A DNA stretch of 64,000 nt, taken from assembly GCA_001604565.1 (NCBI GenBank), contig LVBV01000007.1, positions 101,775-165,774 on the forward strand, given 5' to 3'. This DNA is from Puniceicoccales bacterium Verruco_01 (GTDB lineage Bacteria; Verrucomicrobiota; Verrucomicrobiia; Opitutales; Oceanipulchritudinaceae). Each line of letters opens with the position of its first letter. Within the stretch, counting starts at the first letter, position 1. Below the pieces are notes generated by a model that did no database searches, was not told where the DNA came from, and saw only the letters and a list, made by a program, of their open reading frames with translations. Positions 10,935-18,301 of this stretch are shown piece after piece. The translations under genes and the position numbers were made by a program.

Positions 10935-12229
10935 ACGCCGCCGACGCCAGTCTCTGGTCCCTCGCGCCCGTCGGGGTTTTGTTCATCCTCTCGAACGCCC
11001 TGCTCGTCGCCTCGGAGCTGGCGCTATTGCGCGCGTGTCTGGCGCACTTCGAGCCCGGCCTTGCGGATCGCCTGCGCGAGGAGCCCTCCACGCGGAGACT
11101 GTTGGACGACGCCGAGGGCACGGCGCGGCTGCTCAGAACGGCCAGCTTCCTCGGCGCGGGCTGCTATGCGCTCGTCCTTTTCCGGATGGGGTACGTCGCG
11201 TATTTCCGGGCGGGCGGGGAGGGGCTTTTCCCGCTTCTGGCGGCTGGGTTGCTCCTGGCCTGCGGGACGGGTCTCTTTCTCTTTTTCGGCGTCCTTCTGC
11301 CGCGCGTGGCGGGTTTGCGCCACCCGGAGGGCACCCTGCGCCTGGCCGCGCGGGCTCTCTACCTGTATGCGCCGCTCGATTATCTCGTGGTGAAGCCCAT
11401 GCGCTTTCTTGTGAGCGCCTTCATGCGAAGGGTGGGGGTGCGCGACGTGCCGGGGCTGGAATCGCTCGGCTTCGAGGAGCAGATCGAGCGCGAGGACTCC
11501 GGTGAGGATTCGCTGCCGCCGATGGCGCGCCGGATCTTCAAGAACGCGCTGGAGATGCGCGGCCTTGTGGTGAGCGACGTCCTCTTGCCGCGCCATCAGG
11601 TGCAGTGGATGGACCTGAACGACAGCGTGGAGGCGAATCTGCGCCTTGCCCGGGAGACCGGTCACACGCGGTTCCCCCTCTGCATCGGGGACCTCGACCG
11701 CTGCGTGGGCCTGATCCACATCAAGGACGTCTTCCGGCGCGGAAGCGGGCCGCGCGGGCTGGACCTGCGCAAGTTGAAACGCGAGATCCTGCGCATTTCA
11801 CCCGAGACGAGCGTGGAGGAGGCGATGCACACGCTGCTCTCCCGCCGCCAGCACATGGCCCTTGTCGTCGATGAATTTCGCGGCGCGGAGGGCATCGTGA
11901 CGTTGGAGCGGTTGCTGGAGCTTCTCGTGGGCGACATCCGCGACGAATTCGACCAAGAGGAGGACAACATCCGCCGCATGCCCAACGGCGAGTATTCCGT
12001 CGCGGGCCTCGCCCCGGCCTACGAGGTGGAGCGCGCGCTGGAGATGGAGTTCGCCGACCGCGAGGTATCCACCTTCGGCGGGCAGATCACCGCATTTCTG
12101 GGCCGCATCCCCGCGCAGGGCGAGCGTCTCAGGCTGGACGGCCTCGACATCGTGGTGACCGAGGTGGATGAGCGCCGCGTGATCCGCGCCCGCGTCCACC
12201 GGCTTCCTACCGACCCGGAGGAGGAATAG
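10931..12229 (+). CDS. CNNM/CBS domain membrane protein, divergent CorC-like paralogue
   Basis: A 432-residue protein with a DUF21/CNNM-type membrane region (about four hydrophobic segments in residues 10-150), a CBS pair around 190-320 (VLLPRHQVQWMDLNDSVEAN ... MALVVDEFRGAEGIVTLERL) and a CorC_HlyC domain at the end. It is related to the product of 4163-5458 but is clearly divergent in the membrane part, which is Arg/Leu-rich and less conserved. Its start overlaps the hisC stop by 4 bp. A role in divalent-cation homeostasis is inferred from the family. Its 3' end overlaps the convergent lipoprotein gene by 23 bp. Confidence 0.82.
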   Translation: MNAADASLWSLAPVGVLFILSNALLVASELALLRACLAHFEPGLADRLREEPSTRRLLDDAEGTARLLRTASFLGAGCYALVLFRMGYVAYFRAGGEGLFPLLAAGLLLACGTGLFLFFGVLLPRVAGLRHPEGTLRLAARALYLYAPLDYLVVKPMRFLVSAFMRRVGVRDVPGLESLGFEEQIEREDSGEDSLPPMARRIFKNALEMRGLVVSDVLLPRHQVQWMDLNDSVEANLRLARETGHTRFPLCIGDLDRCVGLIHIKDVFRRGSGPRGLDLRKLKREILRISPETSVEEAMHTLLSRRQHMALVVDEFRGAEGIVTLERLLELLVGDIRDEFDQEEDNIRRMPNGEYSVAGLAPAYEVERALEMEFADREVSTFGGQITAFLGRIPAQGERLRLDGLDIVVTEVDERRVIRARVHRLPTDPEEE

Positions 12230-12692
12230 GCGCTCCCGGAGGAGGACCCTTGCGGAGCTTTACGGGGCTGCCGCCGGAAACGACGATCGTCATCTCGAAG
12301 GAGTCCACGAGTTCGCCCGTGTCCGGACGGTTGAGCCGCATGACGAGCTTTGTCGAGCCCTCCTTCATTCCGCGGAAATCATACTCGGTGGAGGAGATGC
12401 GGGCCAGGGCTCCGACGACGACGCTTCCCATCGTCCGAGGCTCCCCGTTGAGGTCCACGATTGCGCGGTCCAGCTCCACGATCTCCCACCTACCGCCCAC
12501 GGTGATGTTCGTCAGGAGTCGCACCATGATCGGCTCGCCCATCTTCACATGGATCGTGCTGCCGCTGTCGCCGGCGTCGTAGGTGGGGGGCTTTCCGCCC
12601 GTGCCGCAACCGGAAAGAACCGCCACGAAGCCGAGGAGGAGGCAGACGAGAAAGAGACGGGAGAAGGGATTGGGGTTGCGATCGGAGTGCAT
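12207..12692 (-). CDS. Lipoprotein with chagasin-like (I42-like) pattern
   Basis: A 161-residue predicted lipoprotein: basic start, hydrophobic stretch and lipobox LSGC near residue 29. The mature part is beta-rich. The segments LLTNITVGGRWEI, ISSTEYDFRGMKEGSTKLVM and RLNRPDTGELVDSFEMTIVV follow the order of the chagasin/I42 inhibitor loops (NPTTGY-W, GxG, RPW), but the key motifs are degenerate, so inhibitor activity is doubtful. It ends in a proline-rich tail (PPPGAPIPPPGR). It may be co-transcribed with prmA, which ends 18 bp upstream of its start codon. Call it a hypothetical lipoprotein if the fold match is not accepted. Confidence 0.65.
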   Translation of the reverse strand: MHSDRNPNPFSRLFLVCLLLGFVAVLSGCGTGGKPPTYDAGDSGSTIHVKMGEPIMVRLLTNITVGGRWEIVELDRAIVDLNGEPRTMGSVVVGALARISSTEYDFRGMKEGSTKLVMRLNRPDTGELVDSFEMTIVVSGGSPVKLRKGPPPGAPIPPPGR

Positions 12693-12710
12693 GAGATGTT
12701 TCCGGGTTGA

Positions 12711-13613
12711 TTACGGGCGGTTCGGGAGGCGAGCCGGTCGTGTGAGGAGGATATCCGCCCACTCGCCGTCGATGCGGCTGCGCGCCTCGCAGGCGCCCCA
12801 GAGGGCGCGTGCCTGCGATTCAAAGACCGATTTCACGTCCCCGACTTCGCGGGCCATGATGCCGCTCAAGACCAGTTTGCCGCTGGGGGCGACACTGCGG
12901 ACAAGGAGCGCCGCGTTTTCGGCAAGGACGTTCGCCAGTATGTTCGCTAGGACCAGATCCGACTGTCCCCGGGCAAGACCTTCCTCAAGTCCGCAGGCGC
13001 GGAAGGAAATGGCCCCGCCCACGCCGTTGGCCAGCGCGTTTTCACGGCTGATGCGCACCGCCTCGGCGTCGATGTCGAAGCCCGACACCGTGCCGAAGCC
13101 GAGTTTGGCCGCGCTGATGGCAAGGATGCCCGAACCGCAGCCCGCATCGGTCACGGAACGCTCCGCGAGATTCCCCGCCCATTCTGACGCCACCTCGGTC
13201 AGGCGGATGGCGCAAAGGCGCGTGGTCTCGTGGTTGCCGGTGCCGAAGGCCATGCCGGGGTCCAGATACACCGCCTTGGCGCCGCGCGGCAGGGGATACT
13301 GGTTCTTGAGCCACAGGGGCACCCAGTGCAGATCCCCGATGAACCACGGGCGGAAATGGTCGCGGTAGGCCTCCTTCCAGTCACGGTCCAGCACGCGGCT
13401 CACCACTGGCTTTTCCGGCAGTTCCCTGAAGCTCTGGCGCAGCAGCGCGTAGGACTTGAGACCCTCCTCCTCGGAGTCGAAGTAGCCGATGAGGTCCACG
13501 ATGCTGCGGATGCGGTCCTCGCGGATGGTCCACGAGGGGACCTCCATCTCCATCAGGCGCTCCTCGAAGCCGGTGCTTTGGCTGCGGTCAAGTTCTGCGA
13601 TGAGCTGAATCAT
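12711..13613 (-). CDS. prmA: Ribosomal protein L11 methyltransferase
   Basis: A 300-residue class I SAM methyltransferase. The PrmA-specific substrate-binding N-terminal domain (about residues 1-100) leads into YLDPGMAFGTGNHETTRLC, the SAM motif DAGCGSGILAISAAKLG and the catalytic-loop ANILANVL, all typical of PrmA, which trimethylates ribosomal protein L11. Length is standard (about 290-300). ATG 13613 opens the N-terminal domain. It sits between two small lipoprotein genes on the same strand. Confidence 0.9.
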   Translation of the reverse strand: MIQLIAELDRSQSTGFEERLMEMEVPSWTIREDRIRSIVDLIGYFDSEEEGLKSYALLRQSFRELPEKPVVSRVLDRDWKEAYRDHFRPWFIGDLHWVPLWLKNQYPLPRGAKAVYLDPGMAFGTGNHETTRLCAIRLTEVASEWAGNLAERSVTDAGCGSGILAISAAKLGFGTVSGFDIDAEAVRISRENALANGVGGAISFRACGLEEGLARGQSDLVLANILANVLAENAALLVRSVAPSGKLVLSGIMAREVGDVKSVFESQARALWGACEARSRIDGEWADILLTRPARLPNRP

Positions 13614-13637
13614 GGAATGAGTGCGATTGCGGATGGC

Positions 13638-14138
13638 TTATTTTGCAGGGTTCTCCGGATCGGAGAAGAGATGCCATTTGTCCCCGCGCTGATGGAAGAA
13701 CTCCTTTGTGATGATCCAGAGGTGAACCTTGCTCGATTTGTTGACGTCGTCGATGTAGGCTATAGGGCCGGGGGCAGTGTTGTCGCCAGTCTTGGAAAGG
13801 GCGATGCCGCCGGGAAAGCTCAGGCTGTTCGCCTTGCGACCCTCGATGTCATACACGGCCACCACAATGGTTTTCGGCGCGCGGAAGTACCAGTAGGAAT
13901 CGTCCTGGGCCTCCAGATAATACTTTCCCATCGGGAATTCGATGCCCTGCGTGGGATCGCGCAGGTCGTCCACATCCTTGAGCGGCTTGGTCACGACAAG
14001 GAAGATGTCCTTGCTGGCCGCGTCAAAGACGCGGACATGCTTTTCGATCAGGTTTTCCTCGGTTTTCGTCGCGCAACCGGGCAGAAGGGAAAGAATCGCC
14101 GCAAAGGCGAAGATCGTGAAAAGGCGTCGTTTTGACAT
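13638..14138 (-). CDS. Hypothetical lipoprotein
   Basis: A 166-residue predicted lipoprotein with a basic N-terminus, hydrophobic core and lipobox LLPGC around residue 22. No domain is recognised. The mature region has hydrophobic/aromatic strands (KYYLEAQDDSYWYFRAPKTI, VHLWIITKEFF) suggesting a small beta-rich envelope protein. It lies 24 bp upstream of prmA and 24 bp downstream of purN on the same strand, so it is probably part of that transcription unit. Function is unknown. Confidence 0.72.
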   Translation of the reverse strand: MSKRRLFTIFAFAAILSLLPGCATKTEENLIEKHVRVFDAASKDIFLVVTKPLKDVDDLRDPTQGIEFPMGKYYLEAQDDSYWYFRAPKTIVVAVYDIEGRKANSLSFPGGIALSKTGDNTAPGPIAYIDDVNKSSKVHLWIITKEFFHQRGDKWHLFSDPENPAK

Positions 14139-14162
14139 GGGTGAGAAGGGATTGCCGGGTAC

Positions 14163-14780
14163 TTACGATCCTTGGACCGGTTGCGCCGCGGATTGTTGCG
14201 CCGCGGCGTCCTTTTCCGCAAGAAGCCGGATTACCGCAGGCAGAAGGCGGTGTTCGGCGGCGTGGACTTTCGCCTCCAGCGATTCAAGGGTGTCACCCTC
14301 CTCGATGCGCACGGCCTCCTGGCCGAGGATCGGGCCGCAGTCGAGCCCCGGCGTCACGGAATGCACCGTGCAACCGGTGATCTTCACGCCATGGCGGAAG
14401 GCCTGTTCGATGGAATGCAGGCCCGGAAAGCTCGGAAGCAGGCTAGGGTGCAGGTTGATGATGCGTCCGGGAAAGGCGGAAAGGAAGCGGTCGTGGATCA
14501 CGCGCATGAAGCCCGCCAGCACCACGAAATCGGCGCCGCTTTCCCGGATCGTGCGGGCGTAATCGTCCTCCGCGTCGTCGCTCATCTTGGTCTTGAATGG
14601 GCCCGGGGAAAGGAAACGGGCCGGAATGCCGAAGCGTTCGCCAAGGGTGAGGATGCGCGCCTCGGGCCTGTCGCTGACGATGAGGACGGGGACGGCACGG
14701 CCCAGACGGCCCGCCTTCCATTCGGACAGGATCGCCTCCGCATTGCTGCCCGTACCGGAACCAAGGATTGCGAACTTCAC
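14163..14780 (-). CDS. purN: Phosphoribosylglycinamide formyltransferase (GART)
   Basis: A 205-residue formyltransferase that transfers formyl from 10-formyl-THF to GAR in the third step of de novo purine synthesis. Visible features are the N-terminal nucleotide loop (LGSGTGSNAEAI), the catalytic-region HPSLLPSFPG and the loop HSVTPGLDCGPILGQEAV. The start codon is GTG at 14780, chosen because it begins the conserved first strand and no upstream methionine fits. purF, purD and hpt are elsewhere in the window, not linked. It is followed closely by the lipoprotein and prmA genes. Confidence 0.9.
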   Translation of the reverse strand: MKFAILGSGTGSNAEAILSEWKAGRLGRAVPVLIVSDRPEARILTLGERFGIPARFLSPGPFKTKMSDDAEDDYARTIRESGADFVVLAGFMRVIHDRFLSAFPGRIINLHPSLLPSFPGLHSIEQAFRHGVKITGCTVHSVTPGLDCGPILGQEAVRIEEGDTLESLEAKVHAAEHRLLPAVIRLLAEKDAAAQQSAAQPVQGS

Positions 14781-14869
14781 CGAGAATCAGCCCCTTTGAT
14801 GGTTTGTTTCCGACAATGGTTACGAGAATCGGATCGGCGCTGCAACTGCAATCGCCCCCGGTACGGGTA

Positions 14870-14912
14870 CAGAAGACGCCCGCCGAAAGAAGACGCCTTC
14901 TCCCGGCGGGCG
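14870..14912 (-). terminator. Hairpin terminator after yebC
   Basis: A 9-bp GC stem (14877-14885 with 14904-14912) is extended inward by an AGAAG/CTTCT stem with a GCGT loop. On the minus strand it is followed by TCTTCTGT, only a modest U-tract. It lies 17 bp beyond the yebC stop. Confidence 0.65.
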
Positions 14913-14929
14913 AAAAGAACGGAAGGGGG

Positions 14930-15676
14930 TTATTCCTCCGGCACGAGACCCTCGGGAACGTCCTCGTTGGAATAGACGTTCTGCACGTCCTCAAGGTCGT
15001 CCAAGGCTTCCACGAGGTTGCCCACCTTGCGCGCCGTCTCGGCGTCGGCAACGGGGATGAGGCTCGTCGGAATGTAGGCGATCTCGCTCTCGTCCGGGGA
15101 GATGCCCGCGTCGGAAAGAGCCTGCGCCAGTTTGTCGAAGGCGCCGATGGGGCAGAGGACCTCGAAGGCGTCGCCCTCGGTCTTTACGTCGTCCGCACCG
15201 TTGTCGAGGGCCAGCTCCATGAGCTTGTCCTCGCCCACTTTCTCCTTGGAAATGATGAACTGGCCCTGCTTGTTGAAGAAGCGGGCGAGCGAGCCGGGGC
15301 CCGCAAGGTTGCCGCCGTGCTTGCCGAAGGTGCTGCGCACCTCCGAGGCGGAGCGGTTCTTGTTGTCCGTCGTCACCGTGAGGATGACGCCGACGCCGCC
15401 CGGGGCGTAGCCCTCGTACACCATCTCGATGTATTCGGCGCCGGGAAGTTCGCCCGTGCCCTTGAGGATGGCGCGTTCGACATTTTCGGCGGGCATGTTC
15501 GCCGCCTTGGCCTTGAGGAGCAGGGTGCGCAGTCGGGGATTGGCGTTGGGATCCTTGCCGCTCGCGCGGGAGGCGAGCGTCAGCTCCTTGGAAAGAACCG
15601 AGAAGATCTTACCCTTCTTGGCATCGATAAGCGCCTTGTGGTGCTTTGTGGTGGCCCATTTGCTGTGTCCGGACAT
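14930..15676 (-). CDS. YebC/PmpR family regulatory protein
   Basis: A 248-residue member of the YebC/TACO1 family, with the diagnostic N-terminus MSGHSKWATTKHHKALIDAKK (in two parts), YEGYAPGGVGVILTVTTDN and KHGGNLAGPGSLARFF. Family members act as transcriptional regulators, and recent work on the family links them to relief of ribosome stalling. A cytoplasmic protein of standard length. ATG 15676 gives the canonical start. It is transcribed divergently from the queuosine-precursor transporter. Confidence 0.92.
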   Translation of the reverse strand: MSGHSKWATTKHHKALIDAKKGKIFSVLSKELTLASRASGKDPNANPRLRTLLLKAKAANMPAENVERAILKGTGELPGAEYIEMVYEGYAPGGVGVILTVTTDNKNRSASEVRSTFGKHGGNLAGPGSLARFFNKQGQFIISKEKVGEDKLMELALDNGADDVKTEGDAFEVLCPIGAFDKLAQALSDAGISPDESEIAYIPTSLIPVADAETARKVGNLVEALDDLEDVQNVYSNEDVPEGLVPEE

Positions 15677-15765
15677 GTGTGTGAAATTTGAAGGATGACA
15701 CGTTTCCCCCCGGGGTTGCATGCGGGGAATTTGGCGGGTCATCGTGAACGAGAGGTCCTGCGGAG

Positions 15766-15790
15766 TCAATTCCAACGAAAACGGAATTGA
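15766..15790 (+). promoter_or_regulatory. Stem-loop in the leader upstream of queT-like gene
   Basis: A perfect 8-bp inverted repeat, TCAATTCC ... GGAATTGA, with a 9-nt loop lies 61 bp before the transporter start. A second small hairpin (GGGGC-N5-GCCCC) follows near 15820-15835. I could not match a preQ1 riboswitch consensus, so the role is open. Confidence 0.3.
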
Positions 15791-15850
15791 GGGAAGTCGG
15801 GGATTTTGCTTTTCCCGGGGGGCGTTTTGCCCCAGCCTGCCCCATTCCTC

Positions 15851-16456
15851 ATGAAGGCGGCGATACTCTATGTGGCGGCGGTGCTTGTCGCGAATCTCAC
15901 GGCGACAGCGTTTTTTCCCTTCCCGGTCTTCGGGCAGGTGGCGATCGGTACGCTCGTCTTCGGCGTCACCTTCACCCAGCGGGACCGCATGCACCGCGCG
16001 GGCGGGCGGCGGCTCGTGTACAGGACGATTGCCGTGGCGGCGATTCTCACGCTGGCGCTGCTTCTTTCGGGAACCTATGTCTGGGGAGCGCCGCTGACGG
16101 ATTACTTCACTTCACGCGGTTGGGAGTGGCTTGCCGCCAGCAGCGGGAGCCTCGCACAGGGCGGACCTAGGGTGTTCGTCGCCTCGTTTCTTGCCATTGT
16201 CCTTGCCGAAACGGCGGACACCGAGATCTACCACCACCTGCGGGAGCGGTCGTGGGCGGTGCGCGTGTTGCACTCCAACGCCGTGAGCATCCCGATGGAT
16301 TCCATCCTCTTCAACACCGTGGCCTTCGCGGGGCTCTTTGCGCCGATGATGCTCGTGCAGATCATCTTCGGCGAGGTGGTGGTGAAATTCAGCGTCAGCG
16401 CGGCCTACGCCCTTGTTCCGCAAAAGCTCCCGGACGGAGCGTCTCCCCGCAGCTGA
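15851..16456 (+). CDS. VUT family queuosine-precursor transporter (YhhQ/QueT-like)
   Basis: A 201-residue integral membrane protein with about six hydrophobic segments. The family signature is a conserved acidic/aromatic helix, FLAIVLAETADTEIYHHLRE, followed by VLHSNAVSIPMDSILFNTVAF. The family imports preQ0/preQ1 for queuosine synthesis or acts as a vitamin-type uptake component. ATG 15851 starts the first membrane helix. Its 3' end overlaps the convergent recJ gene by 52 bp, or 62 bp if recJ is read in its restored frame. Confidence 0.78.
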   Translation: MKAAILYVAAVLVANLTATAFFPFPVFGQVAIGTLVFGVTFTQRDRMHRAGGRRLVYRTIAVAAILTLALLLSGTYVWGAPLTDYFTSRGWEWLAASSGSLAQGGPRVFVASFLAIVLAETADTEIYHHLRERSWAVRVLHSNAVSIPMDSILFNTVAFAGLFAPMMLVQIIFGEVVVKFSVSAAYALVPQKLPDGASPRS

Positions 16457-18165
16457 CTTCGCGCCAGTCCTCCACCTGCAACTGGGGATTGCGGCGGCCC
16501 TTCCACACATTCCAAGTGAGCCGTGCCGCAAGGTCCACGGGCACCCCCGCGGGGGGGGACGCGCCCGCCCGTCCGCCACGCCACGCAGCCGAGGCGTCCG
16601 AAGGGTGTCTCGATGGAGAACCGGCAGTGCCCGCTCCCGAAGGTGGAGGCAGGGTAGGAAAGCCTTGCGCTCCGGATGCCGAGGACCGGCTCGGGGTTGC
16701 CTTGTCCGAAGGGTCCGAGGCTCTCGATCTCGCGGAAGAGGTTCTCGGAAAGCTCCGATGGCGAAACCCATCCGGCGATGTCGAGGGAAGGTTCCGCCGC
16801 GCCTCTGGCAAGATGCCGCGCGACGGCCCCGCAGAGCGCCGTGCGAAAGGCGTCGAGGTTTTCCGGACGCAGGGACACACCCACGGCCATTGGGTGACCT
16901 CCCCAGGTTTCCAGAAGGGCGGCGCAGTCCGCCAGCGCGAGGGTGAGGTCCACGCCCGCGACGCCGCGCCCCGAGCCCTTCAGAAGACCGCTCTCGTCGC
17001 TGCAAAGGACGATGGCGGGCCGCAGGAAGTGCCCGGCGAGGCGGCTCGCCACGATACCGGCCACGCCCGGGTGCCAGTTGGGTGAAAAGAGGACGATCGC
17101 GGGGGTCTCCGGCAGGGCGGCGACCATCTCCACCGCCTCGGCGGCCATCGTCCGCTCGATCTCCTGCCGCTCGCGGTTCATGCGGTCGAGCGCGCGGGCG
17201 CTATCCAGACAGGTGGCCCAGTCGCCCCCGCGCAGCAGCTCCACCGCGGTTCCGGCGTCGGCCAGCCGTCCGCTCGCGTTGATGCGGGGCGACAGGCGGA
17301 AGGAAATGTCGAAGGGGGTGACCGGCTGGTCCGGCTCGATGCCGGAAACTTCAAAAAGGGCGGCAAGACCCGTGCGCGCTGTGGAGCGCAGCCGCTCCAG
17401 TCCCTTGCGCGCGAGGATGCGGTTCTCGCCCGTCAGGCTCACGAGGTCCGCAATGGTTCCCATCGCGACCAGGTCCAGCGTCTCGCGCAGGTCGATCGCC
17501 CCCGCCGTTTCGTCGCCGGCCTGACGCAGGTCCTTGAGGAGGGCGTGCGCCAGCTTGAAGGCGAGGCCCGCCGTGCAGAGGTCGGTCCACGCCGAGGCGG
17601 GATCGTCAAAGAGGTGGGGGTTCACGAGCACCGCGCCGGCCTTCGAGGCATCCTCGCCACGGCTCGTGTGGTGGTCGAGGATCACTAGGTCCGTGCCGAG
17701 ACTCTTCAGCCAGCGGGTCTCCTCCGCACTGTTCGTCCCGCAGTCGAGGGCCAAGAGCAGGTCCGGACGCCCGTCCTCCAACATCCGCTCCAGCGCCGTG
17801 CGGGAAAGGCCGTAGCCCTCCTCCATACGGCGTGGCAGGATGTAGCGAGGGGCGATGCCAAAGCGCGCCAGAAGGTCGAGTACGATCACCGTCGCCGTCA
17901 CCCCGTCCACGTCGTAATCGCCGAAGACGGCGATCGACTCGCCCTTCGTCATGGCCTCGCGCAGGCGCTTCACCGCTGCGGGCATGTTCTTCACCGCGAA
18001 GGGGTCCGCCATGTTCCCGAGCCGGGGATCCAAAAAGGAGCGCGCCTCCTCCGGGGATGCGAACCCCCGCTGTGCCAGAAGAGAGGCCGTCACGTTCCCC
18101 ACTTCGAGGGCTTCGCCGAGGAGGTGGGCCAATTCGGAGGAGCAGGATGTTTCCTTCCAGAGCAC
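16405..18165 (-). CDS. recJ: Single-strand DNA exonuclease RecJ, frameshifted near the C-terminus
   Basis: DHH/DHHA1 exonuclease acting 5'-3' on single-stranded DNA in recombination and repair. The DHH motifs are intact: FGDYDVDGVTAT, ALDCGTN and ILDHHTSRGEDA, followed by the DHHA1 GSGRGVAGVDL region and OB-fold. After CVAWR the given frame runs into unrelated Arg/Gly-rich sequence, while the -1 frame continues with a classic RecJ end (VDLAARLTWNVWKGRR, then QVEDWREVS) to a stop at 16395. The switch falls on a run of eight G (16551-16558); seven would restore one frame. The GTG start at 18165 follows the secDF terminator and precedes the conserved LWKE segment. Confidence 0.85.
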   Translation of the reverse strand: MLWKETSCSSELAHLLGEALEVGNVTASLLAQRGFASPEEARSFLDPRLGNMADPFAVKNMPAAVKRLREAMTKGESIAVFGDYDVDGVTATVIVLDLLARFGIAPRYILPRRMEEGYGLSRTALERMLEDGRPDLLLALDCGTNSAEETRWLKSLGTDLVILDHHTSRGEDASKAGAVLVNPHLFDDPASAWTDLCTAGLAFKLAHALLKDLRQAGDETAGAIDLRETLDLVAMGTIADLVSLTGENRILARKGLERLRSTARTGLAALFEVSGIEPDQPVTPFDISFRLSPRINASGRLADAGTAVELLRGGDWATCLDSARALDRMNRERQEIERTMAAEAVEMVAALPETPAIVLFSPNWHPGVAGIVASRLAGHFLRPAIVLCSDESGLLKGSGRGVAGVDLTLALADCAALLETWGGHPMAVGVSLRPENLDAFRTALCGAVARHLARGAAEPSLDIAGWVSPSELSENLFREIESLGPFGQGNPEPVLGIRSARLSYPASTFGSGHCRFSIETPFGRLGCVAWRTGGRVPPRGGARGPCGTAHLECVEGPPQSPVAGGGLARSQLRGDAPSGSFCGTRA

Positions 18166-18195
18166 GGTGAGTGAGAAAGTGGATTGTTTTCGGGC

Positions 18196-18234
18196 AAAAA
18201 GAGCGCCGCGGGAACGTTCTTGTTCCCGCGGCGC
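18196..18234 (-). terminator. Strong terminator after secDF
   Basis: A 13-bp perfect stem (18203-18215 with 18222-18234) and 6-nt loop are followed on the minus strand by CTCTTTTTG. Because it ends 30 bp before the recJ GTG, longer recJ starts inside the hairpin are unlikely. Confidence 0.88.
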
Positions 18235-18301
18235 CGAAGTTGGTTCGCGGAGACTTCCCCGCGGAAGGGAGGCGCACTTTCGCCGCGCCAACCGCAAATG
18301 T

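Noticed and set aside
15690..15850. preQ1 riboswitch ahead of the queuosine-precursor transporter
   Set aside because: Hairpins exist, but the C-rich loop and A-rich tail of known preQ1 classes could not be matched.
16551..16558. Programmed ribosomal frameshifting in recJ
   Set aside because: Both products would share all nuclease domains and I see no stimulatory structure or evidence of a dual-product use; an indel is simpler.
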